NCBI GenBank assembly: GCA_023846275.1
Contig: CM043868.1
Location: 19,315,755 to 19,379,754, forward strand
From: Vanilla planifolia
Taxonomy: Eukaryota; Streptophyta; Magnoliopsida; Asparagales; Orchidaceae
Direction of reading: 5' to 3'
Length of the DNA stretch: 64,000 nucleotides
The notes beneath the pieces were generated by a model. The model was not told where the DNA came from and ran no database searches. It saw only the letters and a program-made list of their open reading frames with translations. Of this stretch, positions 12,201-22,620 are shown in pieces. Position 1 is the first letter of the stretch; each line of letters starts with the position of its first letter. The translations under genes were made by a program, and so were the position numbers.

Positions 12201-14992
12201 TTTTAATGTAGAAAATGGTTGATTGATGAGATTTGAAACTTTGGTTACCTTCCATGAAAGTGATTAAGGTTGTCCACTAAAATATAATTTTCCAAAAAAC
12301 CCTTGATGTGGCCATCTTCGAAAGCTCTAGCCTTGAAAATCTATTTAACAAATAAGATCTGAAAAATCTTAGCACCAAACTACATCTAAGCAATGTAAAT
12401 TTGAATAAATTATTGTGCATTGATGATGACATGTTGACATCAAAATGAAAACCACCTCGGTAACTAACCCAAACCCATCATTGTTTAGGTTTGTTGAGAT
12501 AGCATGCCCGGAGATGTCTACACTCACAACTACAAAGTTTGAGTAACAAAGAATACTTTATCTCTAGTACTAGTTAAGGGATGCAATATGGCACCCCCAA
12601 GTGATATCCTTAAGCTTAGGTGATTCAGGCTCTAATTTACAAGGTCTAAACGGGGTTGAAATTTTGCTAAAAGCAAGAGTTTAGTGACCAACATGGAGAA
12701 AAAATTTTGGATGCTTGAAATAGTTTTAAATTTCTGCCACACATCCTTGCCTGTCATTTTTTGTGAGCCACCTTAAGCACAAAAGCCTCCCCTTACCTGT
12801 ATGGATCTCCCTATTATATCCATATGCTAGAACCTTTGCCATCTTCTCGTGGACAAATTTACCCTCTTGTTATTGAACTGAAAGTCTTACGGTATACTCA
12901 ATAGCTGGGAAGCACATGATATATTGTTCCATTTTGTGCTTAAACTTTTCAATCATCATAGAGTCATGATAGGCAGAACTAAAGGTGATTTTGCAGGATT
13001 ATTTTGTAATTTTTAACTTGAAGAAGGGCCTTCACGTCATTATCTGGAAGCAATATGAAAACTCCAAGGGTGTTTGGTCCATCATGGTACTCTCAGCATA
13101 TGCTTCACAACTACAATTATCTTCACTTAAAATCATGGAAGATGTGTTAGTGCCTTGAGTGGATGGACTATTTTGTTTCCTTAAGGTCCCACCCAGTATT
13201 TTCTTCCTTGACTTGAAGAATCCTATGCTTTAGGCAATGGCCACACACTTTTACTAGGCATCCTCACAAAGCCTTGACGGTAGATGAGGTAGCACTTCCT
13301 ACTCATCAATCCCCCTTATCTATCTCTAACCATGTTAGATTCCTTGAGAAATTCCATAACTAAAAGATATTTAATTACCAATTCAAATCATTTACTTCGA
13401 AATTTTCAAACCAATCTAACAAAAAGCTTTCAATGGTTTACCTTTTTGAAACTATTATTTGTGCATATACAGAAAAAAGAATTTTTAGACTTTTGGCACA
13501 AATTATCATGCCAAACAATCTATTTCAAGGTCTTTTTGACAAGTTTAAATTCCATTTGAGACTCATAGATGTTGACTCCTATGGACAATAATAAGCATAG
13601 GCATAAGTGTATCGGAATCCCTTCATCTATAAAGGTTTTTGCTGTTGACATGAACCCTGGGCTTGACTTATGCTTTCTGCCTAACAATTTGCTTCCATCT
13701 TAGTTCCATGACGCATATTGTTGCTCTCAAACTTCCTAGTTTTTTGTTTTACAATCCAGTGTTTTCATTTGGGATGTCTCGATTTTTTTTATTTCCTAAT
13801 TATTCACCAATTTTTTTAATTTAAATTATGACTTAATTGCATGGAGTCAATTCTAATCTGGCTCCATTTATTTTATTGTTTAAAATACTGATCATCTCAT
13901 CAATCTCCTATTGTTTTAATGTCTAACATACCAATAGATTGTACATAAACCCAATTTTGTTGTTTATATTAAGGGGTGGGATACAAAAAACAATTCAAAA
14001 CAGTGATCTTAAAGGATAACTAACAAAGAAGTCTACATTATACCATTGCAAAAAATTAACTTTATATATCTCATCTCATGTTATCACTTAAGAACTTTAT
14101 TTTTATTAGTTCGGAAGTGAAATTGAATTGAGCCTTACAATCACAGATAATATCACTAGTGCTGCTCAAATCAACTAAAAATATGAAAATTGGTTGTGAT
14201 AAAATAACAACCTGCAATACAAAAATAGCTTGGCCATCAAGCATTAGATACCATTTTATTTGTAGATCACTCACATGTTAGATGAAGCACTACTTTGAAC
14301 GAAAAATTTGACATGTGGTCAAGTATTTGCTATAGGTTTGAAGATATCAAGCTCAACAATTAACAACCAACAGAGCTATTCACATACGCATCATTATAAC
14401 AAAAAATAACATGTTGGGAGAAAGCATAAAGAGACAAAAACTTGCATAAAAATATGGATAAAAAAATGCAAATGACTAGTGGAATTCACCTTTCTGGTTG
14501 TCTCATAGATGAGGTCATTACATCTGCAATACAAGAAAATATTGCTGAAAAATCAGCAAGAGAAAGTAGGCCAATGGTAAGAAAGAAAAAAAAAAAGGTA
14601 ATGAAAAACACACCTTGGAGACATTCATCGACAACATGAAGGGACAAGCAACCTGGCACATAGAACTCCGGCTGCCCAACATCAGTGTCCAAGTAACCCA
14701 CTCTCTCATACCTTCTCTACCATACAAAAACCAGCAGCAAAAAAAAAATGACCATCTCATTGAATTATTAACAACAAAACAAAAGAAAATTAGGTGAAGG
14801 AAACCTCTCAAGAAGACTGTTGAGAAGAAGTCGAGAAAAGGTAGACTTTCCACTGTTCTTAGGGCCACAAATCATGGCTATTGGTGGAGTTTGTGGGGAT
14901 CGAACAATGACATCTACTGCGTCAACCCATTGTGGAGGAATTGACAGTTCATGATGCAACGGCATGGAAGGGGAGCCACTCAAAAACACCAT
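262..14992 (-). CDS. NOL9: NOL9/Grc3-type polynucleotide 5'-hydroxyl kinase (pre-rRNA processing), 7 exons, 3' end beyond left edge
   Basis: Exons in transcription order: 14805-14992, 14614-14711, 14490-14523, 11719-11885, 11379-11562, 8943-9123, 262-373. All have GT-AG borders and the phases join without a break, giving about 321 residues. The start ATG at 14992 fits because the product resembles plant NOL9 from its N-terminus. Walker A is GPKNSGKS at residues 43-50; the Walker B/clasp segment YLDTDVGQPEF starts at residue 69. Further family motifs are RCFFFGDTSSKRD, PLIINTAGWVKG and TIVGLAVSSDGP. The third exon is only 34 nt and supplies PER before CFFFGD. The last visible exon ends CTPWCVGLG; the expected final segment of about 50 residues is absent and should lie left of position 1. 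For exon 7 I chose the acceptor before GTTCCTGAGCAG rather than the CAG 12 nt further in, because it restores the VP of the family. By family knowledge these kinases phosphorylate 5'-OH RNA ends during ITS2 and pre-rRNA processing in the nucleolus. Introns of 8569, 2604 and 2255 bp are unusually long. The product is assigned from remembered family motifs, not from a search. Confidence 0.93.
374..8942 (-). other. NOL9 intron 6 (8.57 kb), repeat-rich
   Basis: The intron lies between coding exons 8943-9123 and 262-373. It has AT-rich flanks. About 2200-3900 is a pyrimidine-rich, G-poor plus-strand tract that contains the phrase CAACTTCCTC-TTGC near both 2822 and 3483, suggesting transposon-derived sequence. 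Around 5360-5420 a plus-strand stretch resembles the C-terminal end of a retroelement polyprotein, but this is not firm. No complete gene was recognised, and the short open frames here lack family features. Confidence 0.6.
3255..3440 (+). repeat. Possible tRNA-derived SINE fragment
   Basis: CCTAGTTCAAGTCTAGG (about 3331-3347) is a perfect tRNA T-arm (5-bp stem, 7-nt loop) and fits a pol III B box. A weak A-box-like TTGGTTGTATAACA lies about 50 bp upstream. The 5' acceptor strand is not convincing, so this is not called a tRNA gene. Confidence 0.3.
10031..10592. repeat. Tandem duplication, two copies of 281 bp
   Basis: Copy 1 (10031-10311) and copy 2 (10312-10592) are nearly identical. Shared landmarks are AGAAGGAAATACATGTTACA, AACTAAGTTGCATTCATATT, CAATACGCACAATTTTTAT, TACCAACAGTTAAATTTTAG and CTATCACACAGCACACCTCA. 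The low divergence indicates a recent event. Confidence 0.9.
10580..11285. repeat. Older direct duplication, arms about 325 and 260 bp
   Basis: Segment A (10580-10904) and segment B (11025-11285) share ATACCAAAATA, CCCAATGATGA-ATTTA-TAA, CAGATAACAGATTTATCA, TTATAATCAAATCT and a common end GAAAGAAAAAAAATTACATG. They are separated by about 120 bp and much more diverged than the adjacent 281-bp duplication, so this locus has duplicated at least twice. Confidence 0.75.
11886..14489 (-). other. NOL9 intron 3 (2.6 kb)
   Basis: Donor side at 14489 (AAAG/GTGAAT on the minus strand) and acceptor at 11886 (TTTCCTTCTAG). The middle (about 12400-13330) is somewhat less AT-rich than its surroundings and may be an old insertion, but no domain could be read with confidence in any frame. 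Confidence 0.6.
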
Positions 14993-15634
14993 TGTTTCTC
15001 AATGAGTTCTATTAGAAAGACAATGACTTGAGAATGCGAGTGATTAAATATATGATTTTATAATCGCTTTGCTAATGACAAGATGGAGGTTTTTGCTAGT
15101 TAATATAGTCTACAACTTCATATGTGCAAATTAAGCAAGAAAGTGCATAGAAGTAGAACAAAAGCCAATATACATTTTAGTTTTTTTACTTCAAATAAAA
15201 AAAATTAGAACTATCGTTAAAAAAATTTAAATGATAATTTAAGTAAAAATAATGTTTTAATTTTTTTTGAATCATTAGTTAAAGCCACACACTTATGTCG
15301 CATCGATTAATGCTAAAATAATAACATTAATACCATAAAAATAAAAATAGAAAATTAAGTCATGACGCTGTTTACATAAACATTCTGCAAACCCATCCTC
15401 AATCTCAATCAAAACGCAATTTTTTTTTTTAAGTGGAGGATTATATTCGATTTTAAAATTTTCCTTTGACAAAAAACTAACATTACAATAACCAACATGA
15501 TTCATTTTTGTTTTTGCATTTAAAACCTTCACATCACACTTCCTTCCAAAAATCTATTCAAAAAATTTCTAGAATGGGATAAGATAAGATTATAGTTAAC
15601 CAATTAACTAGTCAAACAATTCCAAATGAGAAAG

Positions 15635-15833
15635 TCATTTTAATCAACCAAATTCTCTCCACTAATTGAAAACAAGAATTGTAAGCTTTAATCTGTCTAG
15701 TTAAGGGTTTAAGGAGGCTTAGTCATTTGAATCAATCAAATCCTCACCCTTAGTCCCTTAACCAGATAAATTAAAGCTTACACATTCTTGTTTACAATTA
15801 GTGTAGAAGATTTATTGATTCAGATGACTAATA
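15635..15833. repeat. Fold-back (inverted repeat) element, arms of about 75 bp
   Basis: The left arm (about 15635-15708) includes ACTAATTGAAAACAAGAAT and AGCTTTAATC, and ends in GTTAAGGG. The right arm (about 15757-15833) read on the other strand gives ACTAATTGTAAACAAGAAT, AGCTTTAATT and GTTAAGGG in the same order. The spacer is about 50 bp and repeats part of the left arm directly (GTCATTTGAATCAATCAAAT against GTCATTTTAATCAACCAAAT). This looks like a small MITE-like or nested duplication structure that could form a hairpin. No target-site duplication was confirmed. Confidence 0.7.
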
Positions 15834-16170
15834 CTCTCTCCTAAGTCATGTAACCTATTAAGAGAGTAACACCTAGTGAACGTAAGCTAGGCCAAAGGTA
15901 GAAGTGCATATCCATCAACCAAAAAATTTAAATTATTAGGATAGAATCATCACCTTGTTTCTCAATAAATATTCCCCCTAGCATAAGAATTTATCATCCT
16001 AAGTTACAATAATCCACCTCTCTCCCAACTCATGTAATAAATCAGGAGCGTTACATCAAGTGAAGCTAAGGTTCAATACACAAACACATGGATATCAACT
16101 TAAAACCCTAAGTTATTATGATAGCATCATCACCTTGTAACTTGACAAATTTCCTCCCTCGGATGACAAT
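15834..16170. repeat. Diverged tandem duplication, period about 180 bp
   Basis: Two copies (about 15834-15990 and 16018-16170) share, in order, CTCTCTCC-AA-TCATGTAA, AGCGTTAC/AGAGTAAC, GTGAA-G-TAAG, ATATC(C)A(T)CAAC, TTATTA-GATAG-ATCATCACCTTGT and a CTCAATAAAT/CTTGACAAAT tail. Copies differ by substitutions and small indels, so the duplication is old. Confidence 0.65.
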
Positions 16171-16914
16171 CCCTCCACAAAAGACATAATCTCTCTTTAA
16201 CAAAAACCCAATTTACTATTAATTGCATGCATTGATGTTATTGATTCTACCATCCCACTGCCAATTTAACATCACAAATCATCTCTACTAAACTATAGAA
16301 AATCAATATTGTTGTCTATATTCTTATCAAGCCATCACCTTACATATTATGGATCCTTTGTACCTATTGCCTTGTCATTATACTACAAAACAATTCCAAT
16401 TGGCTATTCCAAACCATCACAAATCAGCTATATCACAATATATAACTCCATCAAATTACAGGTGACTCTATTGCACTGTATCAGCTTTATTAAAACATTT
16501 CCTATGACCGCGTGAAACGGGACCTCGTTATAGCATATGTAGTACAACGTTATTTAAATGAAATGCTCACAATAATTTCTTTGTCTCTGCTTAAATTAAT
16601 ACATCAATCCAATATAAAGAGCAGAATAATGGCATGCAAACCATTCATCCAATCAATCCAAAAAAAAACTGTGAAGTATAGGACCGTCAAAAAAGTGAAA
16701 AACTTCTGAATTACATTTATTGTTCGTGAAAGCAATTGAATCGTGTAATAATATATGATTCAGAGTGCAACTAATCCTTGCCACTAACAAACGAATACAC
16801 AAAATATGGCCACACGTGTGATGATAGTGATGAACTGAATAAGAAACGATCAATATCAGTCAGATGTTACCATTGCTAATCAAAAGAATAAACATTAAGC
16901 AGCATTCCAAACCT

Positions 16915-17390
16915 GGTTTTGCCAATTGTAGCAGGAGGTGCACAGTGATTTCAACGAGCCGACAGCTGACTGGAGGAAAACGAGAGAACCCCGGTGGTGC
17001 TCGACGAATGGAAGCTTAGGGCATTGGAGAGGACTAGTGGCGCCGTGGTGACTGAATAACTCAGGTCATGAAGTGGAACGGCGGCCGGAGAGCTCGGATG
17101 GTAGCACCAGCCAGTGGGCTCGGTATTGGCTGCAATGGCCGGATAATTTCCGGTAGATATAATGACGGCGGCGGCCGTGTGTTTAGGGAGCAGGGGTTTA
17201 GGGTTGTCGGGGCGGGACTGGTAGGGCCGGCGGTGAGGTTAGCCTTCGACGGCACCGGGGTGGCTGAAAACCGGCGCGGCGTTAGAACGAGGGCAACGGC
17301 GCCACAAAAGGCCGTCTAAGATGTCTATCAGCGGCTGGCGTTTCGAAATGGCACGCGGCGGCGGCAGGTTCTTCCCAGGGTTTAGGGTCT
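16915..17390 (-). promoter_or_regulatory. GC-rich island with telo-box motifs: probable NOL9 promoter and leader exon
   Basis: A GC- and CpG-rich block sits in otherwise AT-rich DNA about 2 kb upstream of the NOL9 start codon. On the minus strand it contains AACCCTAAACC (17195-17205) and GACCCTAAACCC (17378-17389). Both are telo-box-like motifs that are known to be frequent in promoters and leaders of plant ribosomal-protein and ribosome-biogenesis genes. A donor-like CAG/GTTTGG lies at about 16914, and an acceptor-like pyrimidine tract ending in TAATAG lies just upstream of the NOL9 ATG (exon would resume at 15008). This suggests a non-coding leader exon and a 1.9-kb 5'-UTR intron. Open frames inside the island on both strands (17061-17255 minus, 17068-17319 plus) are judged to be by-products of GC content. 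The leader-exon model is inference. Confidence 0.5.
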
Positions 17391-17399
17391 AGTTTAAAA

Positions 17400-19990
17400 T
17401 GTAAAAAGAGTATGGTACGCGGCAGGTGACATAGTTTTGGTACAGGTTATTTTTAATTAAGAAAAAAAATGAGATTTCATATAAAGGACTTCACCTATAA
17501 CTTCATAAAAATCTAACACTAACAAAAATCTATGCTTTTAGGCATCAATACTAGCCTTAAAACACTAATCTTTATCAAATCGAATTAAAAATTTTAATTT
17601 AAATAAAAAGAACAAACTTTATATAAATTAAATAGAATATGTAATACATTCGACTATGAATGATTTTGTATACACGAGAGTAATAAAATATATAGAGCCT
17701 AAACAATATCAAACTAAAAATTATCAAAAAAAGCCAACCAATAAAACAATTGTACAGTCACAAAGTTCTTCATTTCACAAGTTAAATATTCTCCTCATGG
17801 CATGGAGCTGAAAATGAGTGGAATATAAAGTCAAACCATATAAGAGTTGCAATATGTTTTAAGCTATTGTAATTTCTAAAGAAATGTTATAATTGACTCA
17901 AGAAATGATAGATTGCGGAGAAATGATGTAGTCTCAAATGGAATTGAAGAGAGTCCAAAAGCGATCATAGGTGTCAAAGTAATAATTTATCATCATCTAG
18001 ACATGGGTATCACTATATTATGCTAACTCAAAACTAAGAAGGTTAGATTCACCTAATTGAGTGTTTTGATTAGATTAGGACTAAGAAATCTATTATTTAA
18101 TATAAAGATATTGATGTAAAATAAATTGTATGAAAACAACATCAAATTAGTCTAATAAAGCTTAAGGTATAAGATCTCATGAACACAATTTTTTGAATCT
18201 TTTTTCACTAAAGCTCATCATTTATTAATAATTATTTGATATTATTGATCATAAAGATACTAAATAACTAATCTTATTTTAATAATAAGATAAAGAGTTA
18301 CAACAATACATTATCACACATAATCTTTTATTCTTATACACTTATCTCTCATACTTTTAAAATCTAGTGTTCTTAACATGTGCACCTAAAACATATTAAT
18401 AATAAAGGATAAATCTATCATATATTTACTAATAATATCAATGATAATCATGCTAAATAAAATCTAAACTTAAATACATTTTTACTTAGTGTAGATTTAT
18501 TAATTTAAATTTCATTAGAGTATGACATTATCAATCATTTATGTTAATACTAGTGAAATTAATCAAGTGTAAAATATCATTAAATAATACATGTCAACAT
18601 AATGTATTAGAAAATTAAACATGTTTAAGATATCAACTAATTCATATTAATAAAATACACAAAAGAACTAAATATGTTAAAAATACTAAATCATGTTGTG
18701 TATGAATCAACAATAATGAACACATAATCATGTTAAATATCATAATAAAATCATCATACTACAAAGATGTAATGTGACATTTATTGTACATTTTTAGATA
18801 GTATTACTTAGTTAAACTAAGTTTCCTCTTAACCAAGACAATTATAAGATTTGAATAAAGTACAAACTTCAATTTTATCATAGCTTTTATGTGCAATATT
18901 CTAATGTTTCATATGCACTAAATGCAAGAGCCTAGTTTCTACTTAACCAAGCAATAGCCGTAATGGCAATCAACTTGAGACGTTTGTCTTGCCTAATTAT
19001 CACAATAATTCATAATGCCTACTAAGAGGATTTGTAAAAGTTAATATCACTACATCAAAATATTATCTCTTTAATCACCTCATTCTTACATAAATAGATT
19101 TTGTCTCAAAAAACGTATTAATATCTTAAAACTATTATAATGTATATAAAACTTAAAATATTTTCTATGATAGACATAGGATAATATATCATTCCACCCC
19201 TCTACCAAAAAACATATCTAGAGCTATTTTCTGGCATCATCCTAATGTTATTTTGAAATAACACAAGCATAAACCAAATTATAACTTAATTTTGAAAAAC
19301 ATTTATTAATGTATAAATACAAATTTTTTTAGTAAGAAATTAAATAATATAAATAAATATGTTCTACATGTGATAAATAATATTATGTTATTATTTAGGT
19401 TTTTAGATATTAGAGATATTATTTACTACATAAAAAAATTATTTTGAAAATAAATCAACATTTCTTAAAATGTATCAATACTCGAAAAAATAAATAAATC
19501 ATAAGCATGTCAAATGGCTTAAGTTTTTACGAGAGTATTCTGACTTTTTAGAAATAAACTTTGAATCTAGATAAGCCAATTATAGAGTTGTATTAACCAT
19601 ATTGTCAATTGAAATTCTACATCTATATTTGAATTTGACTCTAAAAATAATAAAGTTCTCATTAAAAATATAATAATACAAAATTTTGCTATATATAATA
19701 TATTATAAATCATAAAATTTAGCTAATAGAACTTATACATATTTTAATACAATAAAATTATTTTTCTAAGATGAGGTGGTTATTAATTGAACTATTATTT
19801 AATTAATGTGATCTTGGAAAGTATGTCATAGAATCAAACAAAATTAAAAGTTTTATTTGAATGTAGCATTACAAAAATTTTTTAAGAGAATTTAATGATA
19901 TTAGGTTTATAATTTAAGGATGTCTAAATTTTTATCCTTACTGCCTCATATAAGGATGGGATTAAATGTGGATTTGTCTAGGTTAAGTTG
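17400..19990. other. AT-rich intergenic DNA
   Basis: Very AT-rich, with stop codons in every frame. No gene, RNA or recognisable mobile-element domain was seen. Confidence 0.6.
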
Positions 19991-20011
19991 GTCGATAATA
20001 AAGAGATAAAA

Positions 20012-20022
20012 TGAGAGAGAGG

Positions 20023-20062
<40 letters not shown>
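20012..20062. repeat. (GA)n microsatellite
   Basis: An almost pure GA dinucleotide run of about 50 bp (one GGGGG interruption) is followed by about 200 bp of purine-rich sequence. A second purine-rich stretch with GAGAGAGGGAGAGA lies near 28940. Both precede the TATC/GTA word blocks at 21.2 and 29.2 kb, so they may be parts of the same dispersed repeat family. Confidence 0.95.
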
Positions 20063-20064
<2 letters not shown>

Positions 20065-21199
20065 CATATTAGGAGAGAAAGTAAGGTAAAGAGAGAAAGA
20101 AGGCTTGGATTGGAAAGAAAGTAAGGAAGAATAATAGAAAAATGAGGAATTCATGCAAAGGAGTTTAAAAATTCTTGTTGCAACTTAGAGGAGAGTATTT
20201 CAAATAAAATAAAGAGAAGGATTGTTAGAAAATATTATGAGCTATTCAAAAGGGAGAAGGACAAAGGATACTAAGGTAAGGAAAGCAAATTATTATTTCC
20301 CTTCATTTATAAGATCTATTTCAAAATAGAATTAAATGATTTTAGATATTGCATTTTTTAGGAAGATAGAAATAATGTTAGAATGAATTGGAAATGAGTT
20401 TGAGTTGAAGAAGAGAAGAATTAAGTTAATTTCAGAGAATAGCTTTGTTTATAAAGTATAATACAATGTTATGGTCCAATCATACTCTACAATCAATTTA
20501 AGTTAGTTGGGTGCAAAGGATAGGATTAATCTGGTAAGCATTGCACAAATATTTGTAGGCTTATTTATGGTGCCTTTTTTTTTGTCATTGGCCTTTCCTA
20601 GTTTTGGGTGCTAACAAACATTTTTTTTTCTTTTCTTTTTTAATACATAATCAAATAGTAAAAACCTTTTTAATTCTTTTTTAAAATCAAGTTGCAAAAA
20701 TGATACAAATTCTTTTGAGAAAAGCATCTAAAACATTTGCATAAACAATTTTGTTAGAACTCACACAAACACCACATTTTCATATTTCTTTTTAAAACCA
20801 ACATATTTGATACAACATCAATGGATAATAATTCTTTTACATCTCTTTTTTTATTAAAATAAAATAAAAAATATAATTATAAATCTAATGATAAATATAA
20901 TATCTTCTAAATCATGTATTAGCACTTACTTTATTGTAGTAGCCTCATTCTTGTCTTTTTTTACATGAAAGTGCCAAGCTAAAATAAAAATGAGTCAACT
21001 CACATTAACTCACTAACAAATGCATGCACATATGTGTAAAGAATTATGGGTCATTTGCAACATCATTGAAACATCTAAAAAATTTTGACAATTTATTTTA
21101 AGAAGATATATAAGATTAAGAAATAATTGATGTTTTAAGGAGGGAGATATTATAAAATAATGATTTTATTCTAAATATGTTTAAAAATTTTTATAATTT

Positions 21200-22150
21200 T
21201 TTTAGAAATTTATAAAAATATTCAAGATTTTAAGATATCATACAGTATGATATTGTAGGATTTTACGTCATGATCAACTCAAAAAATCAATTTGTGAACA
21301 AATTTTTAAGAAAAAATTGTATCATACAAGTATCATTATGGCAACACACAAGCATAATAAATTATAATCAGTGTATTGCTCTATGGGTCGAAGTAGTTTA
21401 GCAGGTTCAAGGGTTGATAATATAATACAATTGTAAGATATCGTATGATATGATCAAGTAAGAGAGAAAAAAATTAGGAGAAATGTGAAAACATATAAAA
21501 ACAAGTTAAGGATTATACAAGATAACTAATCTATCGTACTAAGTAATTAAGACATAATAACAAATGATTATTATAGACAATGCATTAACATACAATATCA
21601 AATCATTGAACATATAGTATGGTAACATTTAATCATACAATTTAATCAAGTGAAATATTAAAGTCAAATGATTATCATATAAGTATAATTATATCATCAT
21701 AAAAGAATAATTGAGTATAAAATTCAACACTGGTCATACAAGTACAATAATTTATATTCAGTATAAATCTATAGAAATATCATATCATATAATATGGCAT
21801 AAGTGTACCATATCGTATGATCACACGAGTGAAAATGAACTATGTTGTAGTGTGAAAGCATTCAAGGAGAAAGATACCATAGACTGATTGTATAGTACGA
21901 TAAATTAATCATATTAATATGGTCAAGACATCAGCCTTGTCTCAGTAAAGAGATATAAGATATTGATCTTACAAGTACTACAATATCATACTCTATGACA
22001 TAAAGATAATGCTATAAAATTATTAAGTAAAAGGGGGTTATATGATATGATAAGCAAAAATATATGATACAATAATATAAAGACTAACAGCATAAATGAA
22101 ATAATTTGTATGACTTAGAGGAATGGGAATTTTATACCAGTATGATAGTA
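21200..22150. repeat. Block of degenerate TATC/GTA words (copy 1)
   Basis: Dense recurrence of short words such as TATCGTATGATATGAT, ATCATACAAGTA, GTATGATA and CATATAGTATGG, irregularly spaced, with no open frame. The same vocabulary reappears at 29220-30130. It is best read as part of an old dispersed repeat. Confidence 0.5.
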
Positions 22151-22620
22151 AAATTATAATAGTAAGCTATGAAGAAATTAAGACAAATTTAGGCAATGTT
22201 AAAAATGAAATAGTGCAATTCGGGTGATTGTGTTTAGATGATTAGCAAAAACTTAATAGATCTTAAAACTAAAAAAATAAATTGCTAGAAATATTGACCA
22301 AAGGTATATTTAATAGATAAGAAATCTTTGTAAATAAGAGGATAAAAGTGAAAATCCATCACATGAAGAAATGTAATTATTAAAGATATTTAGAAGGTTA
22401 GAAATGTAAAAAAAATTGTAGAAACAAGTATAAAAATAGGGCTAACAAAAATTAAAGAGTTTTCTTTTAAAAAAAATTAGAGATATAATGCTCAACTATA
22501 GTTAATAGAAAAAAGAGAACAGTAAGTGAATGTATTTTTAAGAAATTTGAAAAAAGTCGTACAACAGACAAAGGCAAAATTATGATAAAAAGCTCTTGGG
22601 CACTATAGCTGTCAAAACTT

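Larger units (their letters stand above)
15009..16914 (-). other. Probable NOL9 5'-UTR intron / upstream region
   Basis: AT-rich non-coding DNA lies between the GC island and the NOL9 coding start. It carries a fold-back repeat and a diverged tandem duplication, listed separately. The downstream border has a good acceptor (TTGTCTTTCTAATAG on the minus strand). No protein similarity was recognised in either strand. Confidence 0.35.

Noticed and set aside
14071-14274. Minus-strand open frame inside NOL9 intron 3
   Set aside because: The protein is complete and in phase without it, and it has no family similarity.
17061-17319. Overlapping open frames on both strands of the GC island
   Set aside because: GC-rich, Gly/Arg- or Pro-rich frames without family features; explained by the scarcity of stops in GC-rich DNA.
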